The notes under the pieces: generated by a model
Databases searched by the model: none
What the model was told of the DNA's origin: nothing
What the model saw: only the letters and a program-made list of their open reading frames with translations
Origin: Anaerolinea thermophila UNI-1
GTDB lineage: Bacteria > Chloroflexota > Anaerolineae > Anaerolineales > Anaerolineaceae
Reading direction: 5' to 3'
NCBI RefSeq assembly: GCF_000199675.1
Contig: NC_014960.1
Location: 3,468,379-3,532,378 of the forward strand
DNA length: 64,000 bases
Position numbers and translations under genes: made by a program
Shown here: positions 1 to 8,664 of the stretch, piece after piece
Layout: the number at the start of each line of letters is the position of its first letter
How positions within the stretch are numbered: the first letter of the stretch is position 1

Positions 1-1
1 G

Positions 2-1030
2 CTGGATGCCGCCGGAGAGGGCATTTTCGTCCTCGACCCGCAGGGCGCTTTCCTGTACTGCAACCCCGCCTTTGAAAGCATCACCGGCTATTCGCTGGTG
101 GAGTTGCAGGTAGGCTCGCCCTGGCGCTGGCTGGACGAGAACGAGGGCAACCTGTTTAAGACCTACCAGAACCGCGAAATTCTCTCCACCCGCTGGGAGA
201 AGGAAATCCACGGCTGGCGGCGTAACGGCGCGCCCTTCGACGCCATCCTCACCCTCACCCCCGTCCATGACGAGGACGGCAACGTCATCAAGCATGTCGG
301 CACATTGCAGGACATCACCCGTCTGAAGGAACTGGACCGCCTGAAGTCGCAGTTTGTCTCCAACGTCAGCCACGAACTGCGCACCCCGCTCACCAGCATC
401 AAACTCTACGCCGAACAACTGCCCACTGCCAGCGCGGAGCGCTCGGCGCGCTACCTGGCGGCACTGCAACGCGAAACCGCCCGCCTGGAAGCCATGGTGG
501 AAGACCTGCTGACCATCTCGCGGCTGGACCTGGGCAAAACCCGCATCCAGATTTCCGCCCTGCCGCTGGCGCCCTTTGTCCAGCAGATTGTCGAAGACCG
601 GCGCATGCTGGCACACAGCCGTGGCTTGACCCTGCACTTCCAGCAGGATAAACACCTGCCGCCGGTAGCAGGCGATGAACGCTTTGTCATGCAAATTGTC
701 ACCAACCTGCTCACCAACGCCATCAACTACACCCCGGCAGGCAGGAACATCTTTATCAGCGTGCGGCACGACCCGCAGGAAGCGGGCTTCCTGCGCCTGA
801 CCATCGAGGATGAAGGCGTGGGCATCCCGCCGGAAGAAATGCCCCACCTCTTTGAGCGCTTCTTCCGCGGCAGTGCCGGCAGGAAACTGCAGGTGCCCGG
901 CACCGGCCTGGGACTGGCAATTGTCAAGGAAATGGTGGAGCGCCTGAACGGCAAAATCCACATTGAAAGCGAAGTGGGCAAAGGCACAAAGGCAATCGTC
1001 TGGTTGCCGGTCTGGAAGGATGAGCATTAA
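2..1030 (+). CDS. PAS-domain sensor histidine kinase, 5' end missing
   Basis: The open frame runs in from the left edge, so the N terminus is outside the window; 342 codons are visible. The first ~110 residues form a PAS domain (GIFVLDPQGAFLYCNPAFES, then a PAC-type LQDITRLKELD ending). A HisKA dimerisation helix follows with the phospho-acceptor His at visible residue 124 (SHELRTPL). The HATPase_c domain has the N box (NLLTNAINYTP), G1 (DEGVGIP) and G2 (GTGLGLAIV) motifs. No receiver is fused, so it should phosphorylate a separate regulator. The next genes on the same strand, a GGDEF protein and two receiver proteins, follow with almost no gap and are likely co-transcribed; the receivers at 3365 and 4361 are candidate partners (inference). 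Confidence 0.95.
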   Translation: MDAAGEGIFVLDPQGAFLYCNPAFESITGYSLVELQVGSPWRWLDENEGNLFKTYQNREILSTRWEKEIHGWRRNGAPFDAILTLTPVHDEDGNVIKHVGTLQDITRLKELDRLKSQFVSNVSHELRTPLTSIKLYAEQLPTASAERSARYLAALQRETARLEAMVEDLLTISRLDLGKTRIQISALPLAPFVQQIVEDRRMLAHSRGLTLHFQQDKHLPPVAGDERFVMQIVTNLLTNAINYTPAGRNIFISVRHDPQEAGFLRLTIEDEGVGIPPEEMPHLFERFFRGSAGRKLQVPGTGLGLAIVKEMVERLNGKIHIESEVGKGTKAIVWLPVWKDEH

Positions 1031-1035
1031 ACGCG

Positions 1036-3384
1036 ATGGTGTTGATGAAACCCTGGCCCTTTGAGAGCGATCTGGCGCAAATCTTCCTCTCGTTCTGCGA
1101 GCGGGTGCCTTTTGGCATCATCCTCACCGACCGCGCCCTGCAGATCGTCCACCTGAACGGCTGGGTGAGGGAGCATCTTGCCGAAAAAGACCGCGAATTG
1201 GAAGGCGCCCCTCTGCTCCATCTGCTGGATGCCAGCGCCGAAGAGTATGTCCTGCCGCGCTTCCAGGACACCCTGCAAAACGGCACGCCCCAAACCCTGT
1301 CCACCCGCTTCCACCCTGTGGTGTTTCGTCTGTTGAGCCAGTCCGGCGCGCCTCTGCCGCACTCGGTAACCCTCTTACCCCTCTACGACCGCGATGCCGT
1401 CAGCGGCGTGCTGATTCTCATTCAGGATGCCAGCGAACGCCTGCTCAGCGAACACGACCTCAAGCGTGAAATTGCCAAACTGAAAACCCTGCAACAAATT
1501 GAAACCTCTCTGCGCACGCTGGATTTCGAAGCCTGCCTGCGCATTATCGTTCAGGAAGTGCGCCGTTTCTTCGAAGCCACCTTTGTCACCCTGCTCTTGC
1601 GCCAGGAGAACACGCTGGTACTGGTGGCATCCGATGGCGTGGAGAAGGAAACCTTCGCCAAAGGCGAGGTGGTAGTGCGGGTAGGCGAGGGCATCTCCGG
1701 CTGGGTAGCCGCGCATGCCCGCCCGGCGCTGGTGCACGACGTATCTCAGGACCCCCGCTACTACAACCTCATCCCCACCACCCGCTCGGAGATGGCGGTG
1801 CCGCTGATGGTCTCGGGCGAGTGCATCGGCGTGCTGGATGTGGAAAGCGAGCGCCTGCACGCCTTCAGCCGTCAGGACCTCGACCTGCTGGAACTCATCG
1901 GCGGCGCCGCCGCCACCGCCCTGCATAACGCCCGCATTCATGGCGAAGTCCAGCGCTGGCAAACCTACTACCGCGCCGTCATGGATCAGACCGGCGATGT
2001 AATTTACACCGTGGACCGCGATTTGAAACTGGTCAACGCCAACGCCGCCTGGGATGCCTTTGCCCTGCAAAACGGCGGCGAACGCTGGCTCTCGCACCTG
2101 TTGCAGGGACGTTCTCTGCTGGATGCCTTTCAAGGCGCCGAGCGTACGAAATGGGAGCGCATCTGCCGCAACCTGCTGGACGGGACGATGAAAGGCTACC
2201 GCGAGGAAATCCCCTGCCATGCACCCTGGAAGGAGCGCTGGCTGGCACTTCAGGCAAACCCGCTCTACGATGCCGGCGGGCAAATCAACGGCATCATCTT
2301 CAGCACCCACGATATTACCGATTACACCCTCACCGCCCGCCGCCTGCAGGAAACCAACCGCCGTCTGGAACTGCTGGTGCAGTTTGCTTTTCTGCTCAAT
2401 CAGAACCTCAACTACGAAGCCATTCTCGGGCAGGCGGTGCAAAAACTGGCAGAGATTTTCCGCGTGGATGCCGTGACCGTGCTGGGTAAACATCCCCGTG
2501 ATGAGGCATACCGCCTGCTGGCGGGATACGGCATCAGCGAACAACACCGCCAGACCTACACCCTTACATCCGCTCGGGCGCAGGAAGTTATTCAATCTTT
2601 TGGAGCTACTGGCGCAGTGTATAATCTAAGCACCCCGAACAAGACCACCCACTGGCGCATCTACCAGCAGGAAGGGTTTGAGGGCGTGCTGTTCACCGCC
2701 CTGTACGTCAAAGGCGAGGTGCTGGGCGCAATTTTCCTGTTCACCCGCGACCTGGCGCGCAAATTTACGGCAGAGGAAAAAGAACTGCTGGAAGTCATCG
2801 GCGCGCAGATGAGCCTGGCGCTGGCGAACGCCCTGTCCTTCCGCGAACAGCAAATCCTTGCCGAACTTGACAGCCTGACAGGCATCTATAACCGCCGCAA
2901 GTTCTTTGAAATTGCCGCCGCCGAACTGGAGCGTTCCGCCCGCTACCTGCGCCCCTGCGCCCTGTTGATGATGGACCTGGACCACTTCAAGGAATACAAC
3001 GACACCTTCGGGCATCAGGCCGGCGATCAACTGCTTGCCGAACTGGCGCAGACCTTCAGGCGCTCCCTGCGCGAATTCGACACCCTGGCGCGCTACGGCG
3101 GTGACGAGTTCATCCTGCTCCTGCCCGAGACCACGCAGGACAGCGCCCTGCGGGTGGCAGAACGCCTGCTCCGGCGGGTGCGCGAGAAGAATGCCGGAAT
3201 TCCCGAACCTCACGCCATTCCGCTTTCGCTGTCCATCGGCATTGCCTGTTTCCCACAGCATGCCCGTGACCTTGGCTCTCTGCTCAAATGTGCCGATGAA
3301 GCCCTCTACCGCGCCAAACAAAACGGGCGCGACCGCTACGAGATTGCCCTGCACGGAGGTGAGAATGAGCATGCTCAGCCCTGA
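1036..3384 (+). CDS. PAS/GAF multi-sensor diguanylate cyclase
   Basis: A 782-residue soluble protein that should make cyclic di-GMP from two GTP. Order of domains: PAS-like (about 15-120), GAF (about 150-305), PAS (about 310-430), GAF (about 450-600), GGDEF (about 615-775). The catalytic loop is an intact GGDEF (residues 688-692), and an RxxD product-inhibition I-site (R679-D682) sits five residues before it, so it is predicted to be active and feedback-inhibited. No transmembrane segment is seen. The start lies 5 nt after the kinase stop, with AAGGATGAG about 13 nt upstream. The 3' end overlaps the next gene by 20 nt. The ligands of the sensor domains cannot be inferred. Confidence 0.95.
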   Translation: MVLMKPWPFESDLAQIFLSFCERVPFGIILTDRALQIVHLNGWVREHLAEKDRELEGAPLLHLLDASAEEYVLPRFQDTLQNGTPQTLSTRFHPVVFRLLSQSGAPLPHSVTLLPLYDRDAVSGVLILIQDASERLLSEHDLKREIAKLKTLQQIETSLRTLDFEACLRIIVQEVRRFFEATFVTLLLRQENTLVLVASDGVEKETFAKGEVVVRVGEGISGWVAAHARPALVHDVSQDPRYYNLIPTTRSEMAVPLMVSGECIGVLDVESERLHAFSRQDLDLLELIGGAAATALHNARIHGEVQRWQTYYRAVMDQTGDVIYTVDRDLKLVNANAAWDAFALQNGGERWLSHLLQGRSLLDAFQGAERTKWERICRNLLDGTMKGYREEIPCHAPWKERWLALQANPLYDAGGQINGIIFSTHDITDYTLTARRLQETNRRLELLVQFAFLLNQNLNYEAILGQAVQKLAEIFRVDAVTVLGKHPRDEAYRLLAGYGISEQHRQTYTLTSARAQEVIQSFGATGAVYNLSTPNKTTHWRIYQQEGFEGVLFTALYVKGEVLGAIFLFTRDLARKFTAEEKELLEVIGAQMSLALANALSFREQQILAELDSLTGIYNRRKFFEIAAAELERSARYLRPCALLMMDLDHFKEYNDTFGHQAGDQLLAELAQTFRRSLREFDTLARYGGDEFILLLPETTQDSALRVAERLLRRVREKNAGIPEPHAIPLSLSIGIACFPQHARDLGSLLKCADEALYRAKQNGRDRYEIALHGGENEHAQP

Positions 3385-4348
3385 ACGCCCCACCCGGATT
3401 CTGCTCGTTGAGGATGATGGTTCTCTGCTCGAGGTAGTGCGCGACATCCTGAGCGACGCCGGGTATCACGTCATCACTGCCGCCAACGGCGAGGAAGCCC
3501 TGCAAGCCTTTCGGCAGGCACATCCCGACCTGATTCTCTCCGACATCATGATGCCGGTGATGGACGGCTTTCAACTGCTGGAAGCCGTGCGCCAGATGGA
3601 AGCGGGCATGCTCGTCCCGTTCATCTTCCTCAGCGCCCGCACCGAGCGCTACGACACCTCCAACGCCCGCCGTCTGGGCGCCGACGATTACCTCTTCAAG
3701 CCCTTCAGCGCCGATGAACTGCTTACTGCGGTTGAAGCCCGTCTGCGCCGCCGCGAGCAGATCTCGCTCTTCTCCACCCGCGAAGCCCACCTGCAAACCG
3801 TCATTATGCTGGCGTCTGCCATTGAGGAACGCGATGTCACCACCAGCGGGCATGTGGACCGCGTGCGCTCGCTGGCGCTGGAGTTTTCCGATTACCTGGG
3901 CTGGTCGCCGGAATTAAAGATGATCCTGGAGATTGGCGCACTTTTGCATGATATTGGTAAAATAATTGTACCGGAACAGATCCTGAACAAACCAGCACCC
4001 CTTACCGCCGAAGAAATGGAAGTGATGAAGCGGCATCCTGCCTCGGGGGCACGCATCCTTCAAGGAGTTCATCACCTGGCGCCCGCCGCGCCTTACATCC
4101 TCTACCATCACGAACGCTGGGATGGAAAGGGCTATCCGCATGGGCTTAAAGGGGAGGAAATTCCCATCGAAGGGCGTTTCCTGGCGCTGGTGGACGCTTA
4201 CGATGCCATGACCAGCGACCGCCCCTACCGCAAGGGCTTGCCCCGCGAACGCGCCATGCAAATCATCCGCGAAAACCTGGGAACGCAGTTTGACCCCGAT
4301 TTGGGACAGCGCTTTCTGGAGATGCTGGAGGAAAATGTTCAGTTTTGA
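3365..4348 (+). CDS. Response regulator with HD-GYP phosphodiesterase domain
   Basis: A 327-residue protein: an N-terminal receiver domain (phospho-acceptor D60 in SDIMMPVMDG) and a C-terminal HD-GYP domain. Metal and signature residues are intact: H195-D196 (LLHDIGK) and HHERWDGKGYP at 248-258. HD-GYP proteins hydrolyse c-di-GMP to pGpG or GMP. The start is the ATG at 3365, chosen because GGAGGT ends 4 nt before it; the longer open frame upstream overlaps the GGDEF gene and has no domain. Its start overlaps the diguanylate cyclase gene by 20 nt, so synthesis and breakdown of c-di-GMP are translationally linked. Confidence 0.95.
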   Translation: MSMLSPERPTRILLVEDDGSLLEVVRDILSDAGYHVITAANGEEALQAFRQAHPDLILSDIMMPVMDGFQLLEAVRQMEAGMLVPFIFLSARTERYDTSNARRLGADDYLFKPFSADELLTAVEARLRRREQISLFSTREAHLQTVIMLASAIEERDVTTSGHVDRVRSLALEFSDYLGWSPELKMILEIGALLHDIGKIIVPEQILNKPAPLTAEEMEVMKRHPASGARILQGVHHLAPAAPYILYHHERWDGKGYPHGLKGEEIPIEGRFLALVDAYDAMTSDRPYRKGLPRERAMQIIRENLGTQFDPDLGQRFLEMLEENVQF

Positions 4349-4360
4349 GGGAGGGAAGAA

Positions 4361-4714
4361 ATGGCGAAAATCCTGATTGTGGACGACTCATCCTACGCGC
4401 GCACCCTGCTCAAACGCGCGCTGGAAAAAGCCGGGCATGTGGTGTGCGAAGCCTCCAGCGGCATGGATGCCCTGGAACAACTGCCCACCTGCCAGCCCAA
4501 CCTGGTGACCATGGATTTGCTCATGCCGGGCATGGAAGGGCTGGAACTCATCGGTCACCTGAAAGCCATGCAACCCTCGTTGAAAGTGATTGTCATCACC
4601 GCCAATATTCAGGACGAAACCCGCAAAGAACTGATTCAAGCCGGCGCGGACGCCTTCCTGAACAAACCCGTCTCCCCCGACGTGCTGGTGAACACCGTCT
4701 CTTCGCTTTTATAA
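4361..4714 (+). CDS. Single-domain CheY-like response regulator
   Basis: A stand-alone receiver of 117 residues with acidic pocket D8-D9, phospho-acceptor D52 (TMDLLMPGMEG), the conserved Thr (VIVITAN) and Lys (FLNKPVSP). There is no output domain, so it probably acts by protein contact or as a phosphate relay. A GAGGGA ribosome site lies 5 nt before the ATG. It follows the HD-GYP gene by 12 nt and precedes a CheC-type phosphatase gene, whose family dephosphorylates CheY-P; the pairing is inference from context. Confidence 0.93.
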   Translation: MAKILIVDDSSYARTLLKRALEKAGHVVCEASSGMDALEQLPTCQPNLVTMDLLMPGMEGLELIGHLKAMQPSLKVIVITANIQDETRKELIQAGADAFLNKPVSPDVLVNTVSSLL

Positions 4715-4729
4715 TCGGGCACTACGACC

Positions 4730-5350
4730 ATGAAGGCGGACAATTTGCTCTCCCCCGCTGAACAGGACGTCCTGCAGGAAATGATGAACATCGCCAGCGG
4801 GCGCGCCGCTGGCACGCTTTCGGGGATTCTGGGGAAACGCATTGAAATGTCGCTGATTGAGGTTGCCGCGCTGGATCGCCAGGGCATCTTTGATTTTCTG
4901 GATGAAGAACTGGGCGTCGTCGGTTCGGCGGTGGAACAGCGTTTCAGCGGCGGCTTGACCGGTACTTCCATGGTGATGATGGACTACCAGTCCTGCAGTC
5001 ATCTGGTGCAACTGCTGGGCGGTGAAGCCCTGGAAAGCGCTTCCCGCGACGTCAACGAGCAGTCCATCCTCTACGAGGTGGGCAACATCATCCTCAATTC
5101 CTGTGTAGCCATGCTGGGCAAGCAAACCGGACGGCGCATGCACTTCAACCTGCCGCGCGTGTACTACAACCTGCGCGGACACGCCATTGCCGAAAACCTC
5201 ACCAGCCCGGCAGACCCCAACATCTATGCGGTTGCCATGAAAAGCGCCCTCACCGTGGGCGAGATCAACTTTCACATTCACATCCTCATCTTCCTCATCC
5301 TGCCCCTTAACAACCTCAAAGCCATTCTGCACGCAGCCCTGAACGGTTAA
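4730..5350 (+). CDS. CheC-like CheY-P phosphatase
   Basis: 206 residues. Two copies of the CheC/CheX/FliY ExxN phosphatase motif are visible: one near residue 17 (QEMMNIASG) and one in the second half (YEVGNIILNS). Two motifs, rather than one, fit CheC better than CheX. CheC enzymes remove phosphate from CheY-type receivers; the gene directly before encodes such a receiver. No CheA, CheW or receptor gene is in the window, so the pair may serve the neighbouring kinase instead of flagellar chemotaxis. No Shine-Dalgarno sequence precedes the ATG; a TATAAT at 4710-4715 ends 14 nt before it and could drive a short-leader transcript. Confidence 0.85.
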   Translation: MKADNLLSPAEQDVLQEMMNIASGRAAGTLSGILGKRIEMSLIEVAALDRQGIFDFLDEELGVVGSAVEQRFSGGLTGTSMVMMDYQSCSHLVQLLGGEALESASRDVNEQSILYEVGNIILNSCVAMLGKQTGRRMHFNLPRVYYNLRGHAIAENLTSPADPNIYAVAMKSALTVGEINFHIHILIFLILPLNNLKAILHAALNG

Positions 5351-5381
5351 CTCGGGCGAAGAGATTTTTCCTGTTTGGGGT

Positions 5382-5387
5382 TATAAT
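5382..5387 (+). promoter_or_regulatory. Candidate -10 box of the Ca2+-ATPase gene
   Basis: A perfect TATAAT lies 59 nt before the ATPase ATG in the gap after the CheC-like gene. No convincing -35 hexamer is found at the usual distance. Confidence 0.45.
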
Positions 5388-5446
5388 CTTCAGCGTTGTC
5401 TGGATGGTAACAGACAGGCGCGATTTCTTCTTACAGGAGAACTTCC

Positions 5447-8269
5447 ATGGCAACCCCATCCTCTCGTCCAGCCATGCCGGAAGAGATTGCCTTCGTCTGG
5501 CATGCGCTTTCTCCCAACGAAACTCTGCAAAAGCTCAACACTGCCGAACACAGCGGCTTGAGCAGTGAGGAAGCCGCGCGCCGCCTGGCACAATACGGCG
5601 CTAACGAACTGGCGGAAAAACCCCGCCCGACCTTCCTGCAACTGCTCATCGCCCAACTGAACAGTTTTGTGGTTATTCTGCTCATTGTGGCGGCGGGCAT
5701 CTCCGCCGTGCTGGGGGAATGGGTGGAAGCCGGCGCTATCCTTGCCATTGTGGTGCTGAACGCCGTGCTGGGGGTGGTGCAGGAAAGCCGCGCACAGGAA
5801 GCCCTGGCGGCGCTGAAGAAAATGGCGGCGCCCGAAGCGCAGGTTCTGCGCGACGGCAAACGCCTCTCTATCCCGGCGCGCGAACTGGTGCCGGGCGACA
5901 TCGTCTTCCTGGAAGCGGGTAACTACGTCCCCGCCGATGTACGCCTGCTGGAAGCCGTTAACTTACGGGTAGAAGAAGCCGCCCTCACGGGCGAATCGGT
6001 GCCGGTGCAGAAGAGCGCCGCCGTGCTGATGGCGCAGGACGCTCCCATCGGTGACCGCAAGAACACCGCTTACATGGGCACGGTGGTTTCTTACGGGCGC
6101 GGGCGCGGCGTGGTGGTTGCCACCGGCATGCGCACCCAACTGGGCATGATTGCCGACATGCTCCAGAGCATGGAAGAAGAGCAAACCCCGCTCCAGCGCC
6201 GCCTGGATGAACTGGGCAAAACCCTGGGCTGGGGCGCGCTGGCGGTGTGCGCGCTGGTCTTCGTGGTCGGTCTGGTGCGCATGCTCGGCACCGATGGCTT
6301 CCAAATTCAGCAGGTGGTGGATTTGTTCATGATTGCCGTCAGCCTGGCCATTGCCGCCGTGCCGGAAGGCTTGCCCGCCATTGTCACCATCAGTTTGGCG
6401 CTGGGCATGCGCGAGATGGTGCGCCGCCATGCCCTCATCCGCAAACTGGCTTCGGTGGAAACGTTAGGCTCCGCTACCGTTATCTGCTCGGATAAGACCG
6501 GCACCCTCACGCAAAACGCCATGACCGCCACCCGCCTGTGGGTGGACGGCAAGACCTTCGAGATTACCGGACAAGGCTACAACCCCGAGGGCGAGTTCCG
6601 CCTCAACAGTCAGCCGGTGAATTTGAAGGATTACCCCGCAGTGACTACTGCACTGTGGGTGGGCGTGCTCAATAACGATGCCATGCTGGAGCAAATTGGC
6701 GAGAACGGCAAGTCTGCCTACCGCATCATCGGCGACCCCACCGAGGGCGCACTGCTGGTTGCCGCCGCCAAGGCGGGTATTCTGCAGAAGGAACTGACCC
6801 ACACCTACCCGCGCGAGCAGGAAGTGCCCTTCGACTCGTCCCGCAAGCGCATGGTCACCATCCACGAAATCGAAGAGGTCATCCCCGAAGACAGTTCGCC
6901 CATCTACAACCACGAGAAACGCCACTGGTACGCCATTGCCGTCAAGGGCGCGCCGGATATCGTCCTCAACCTGTGCACCCACTACCAGCGCAGTGATGAC
7001 ACCCCTGCACCGCTGGATGACGCCATGCGCGCGCAAATCCTTGCCGCCAACGACGCCATGACGTACGATGCCCTGCGCGTGCTGGGGCTGGCATACCGCC
7101 TGGTGCCGGTTCTACCCGAAGAAATCGAAAGCGAAGAACTGGAGAAAGACCTGATTTTCGTCGGACTGATCGGCATGATTGACCCCGCCCGTCCCGAAGT
7201 TCAGCCCGCCCTGGAAAAAGCCCGCACCGCGGGCATCCGCACCATCATGATTACCGGCGATTACCCCAACACCGCCCGCGCCATCGCCGAGAGCATCCAT
7301 CTGCTCCGCCCGGGGCATCAGGTGCTGACCGGCGCGCAGTTGAACGAGATGGACGACCAGACCCTCATCCGTGAGGTGGAGCGCACCGATGTCTTCGCCC
7401 GCGTCTCGCCGGAACATAAAATGCGCATTGTGGACGCCCTGCGCGCCAACGGCGAGGTGGTTGCCATGACCGGCGACGGCGTCAATGACGCCCCCGCCAT
7501 CAAGCGCGCCGATATCGGCGTCTCCATGGGCATCACCGGCACCGACGTTGCCAAAGAAACCGCCGACATGGTGCTGACCGACGACAACTACGCCAGCATC
7601 GTGGCGGCAATTGAGCAGGGGCGCATCATTTACAGCAACATCCGCAAGTTTGTGTACTACCTGCTTTCCTGCAACCTGGCGGAGATTGCCATCATCTTCC
7701 TTTCCACGCTCTTCATGGGGCGCTCGCCGCTGACGGCCCTGCAGTTGCTGTGGCTCAACCTGGTCACCGATGGCGCGCCGGCGCTGGCGCTGGGCACCGA
7801 AAAGGGCGATCCGGATATCATGCATCAGCCCCCGCGCCCGCCCAAAGAACCCATCATCAACCGCTTTATGCTTCAGGGCATCGTTTTCCAGACCCTTGCC
7901 ATCACCGCTACCACCCTGCTGGCGTTCTGGATTGGCTCTACCGACCCGCAACACGTGCATTACGCCGAGACCATGGCGTTTGTCACCCTGAGCGTCTCCG
8001 AACTTCTGCGAGCCTACACAGCGCGCTCCGAGTACTACCCGTTGGTCAAAATCGGCGTGTTCACCAACCGCTGGATGAACCTGGCAGTGCTGTCTTCGCT
8101 GGCGCTCATCCTGGGGGCGGTGTATGTACCGTTCCTGAACAACGTGTTTGATACCGAGCCGCTAGGCTGGGCGCAATGGGTGGAAATTCTGCCGCTCATC
8201 CTTATCCCCTCGGTGGTGGCTGAAGCCACCAAAGTATCTTTTGCGCCGCACCGCAAGAAAACCTCCTGA
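5447..8269 (+). CDS. Cation-transporting P-type ATPase, SERCA-like (Ca2+)
   Basis: 940 residues, the usual length for type IIA pumps. The N-terminal cation-ATPase domain is followed by the actuator TGES loop (LTGESVPV), the phosphorylated D349 in DKTGTLT, the nucleotide-binding domain, and the hinge motif TGDGVNDAP. Residues equivalent to both Ca2+ sites of SERCA are visible: VPEGLP in helix 4, N and E in SCNLAEIA of helix 5, and N..TD in LNLVTDGAP of helix 6. It should therefore export Ca2+ from the cytoplasm with ATP. AGGAG lies 6 nt before the ATG. The gene stands alone and ends in a strong terminator. Confidence 0.95.
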   Translation: MATPSSRPAMPEEIAFVWHALSPNETLQKLNTAEHSGLSSEEAARRLAQYGANELAEKPRPTFLQLLIAQLNSFVVILLIVAAGISAVLGEWVEAGAILAIVVLNAVLGVVQESRAQEALAALKKMAAPEAQVLRDGKRLSIPARELVPGDIVFLEAGNYVPADVRLLEAVNLRVEEAALTGESVPVQKSAAVLMAQDAPIGDRKNTAYMGTVVSYGRGRGVVVATGMRTQLGMIADMLQSMEEEQTPLQRRLDELGKTLGWGALAVCALVFVVGLVRMLGTDGFQIQQVVDLFMIAVSLAIAAVPEGLPAIVTISLALGMREMVRRHALIRKLASVETLGSATVICSDKTGTLTQNAMTATRLWVDGKTFEITGQGYNPEGEFRLNSQPVNLKDYPAVTTALWVGVLNNDAMLEQIGENGKSAYRIIGDPTEGALLVAAAKAGILQKELTHTYPREQEVPFDSSRKRMVTIHEIEEVIPEDSSPIYNHEKRHWYAIAVKGAPDIVLNLCTHYQRSDDTPAPLDDAMRAQILAANDAMTYDALRVLGLAYRLVPVLPEEIESEELEKDLIFVGLIGMIDPARPEVQPALEKARTAGIRTIMITGDYPNTARAIAESIHLLRPGHQVLTGAQLNEMDDQTLIREVERTDVFARVSPEHKMRIVDALRANGEVVAMTGDGVNDAPAIKRADIGVSMGITGTDVAKETADMVLTDDNYASIVAAIEQGRIIYSNIRKFVYYLLSCNLAEIAIIFLSTLFMGRSPLTALQLLWLNLVTDGAPALALGTEKGDPDIMHQPPRPPKEPIINRFMLQGIVFQTLAITATTLLAFWIGSTDPQHVHYAETMAFVTLSVSELLRAYTARSEYYPLVKIGVFTNRWMNLAVLSSLALILGAVYVPFLNNVFDTEPLGWAQWVEILPLILIPSVVAEATKVSFAPHRKKTS

Positions 8270-8289
8270 GGGATTTGCCGGAAATGCTT

Positions 8290-8319
8290 GCGGCGGCGCG
8301 CGTTGCGCCGCCGCTTTTT
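8290..8319 (+). terminator. Rho-independent terminator after Ca2+-ATPase
   Basis: A perfect 10-bp GC stem (GCGGCGGCGC at 8290-8299 with GCGCCGCCGC at 8305-8314), a 5-nt loop and five Ts, 20 nt after the ATPase stop. Confidence 0.93.
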
Positions 8320-8370
8320 CTTGGGGATACGCCCCACACCTGCCATGACATCAGCCTTTAAGGGGGATTG

Positions 8371-8664
8371 CTTCGGACGCTGCCTGCCCTCGTAAGGGAG
8401 ACCAAAACTTCTTCGCGTCCTTTGCGCTCAAGCGGTGCGCCTTGTGTGCCGTTGCGAGAGAGCCTCAAAAAGGCAATTGAAGCAACCCCCGGGTAGCTGG
8501 CAGGGTGTGCAAACGAAAGGAGGAGTACCACATTTCCCAACCAGCACCCCTCTCGACACGGTTCTACAGCCTCACCCACCGGGCTTGAATACCGGACCGA
8601 CCTGCGCAAAAACAACCGTCCCGCAGGCATACTGCGGGACGGCTCATCCATCTTCAGAAGGGCT
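8371..8664. repeat. Gap filled with dispersed intergenic repeats
   Basis: No credible gene between the terminator and 8665. At 8410-8430 is a TTCGCGTCCTTTGCGCT sequence of the dispersed family also seen near 28.8, 39.0, 40.2, 45.1, 46.5, 61.3 and 63.2 kb. At about 8447-8513 is a second element with the core GAGCCTCAAAAAGGC ending in GGGTGTGCAAACG; an inverted close relative lies at 12010-12085. Confidence 0.6.

Noticed and set aside
3035..3364. N-terminal extension of the REC-HD-GYP protein
   Set aside because: Overlaps the GGDEF domain in another frame; a good ribosome site marks the start at 3365.
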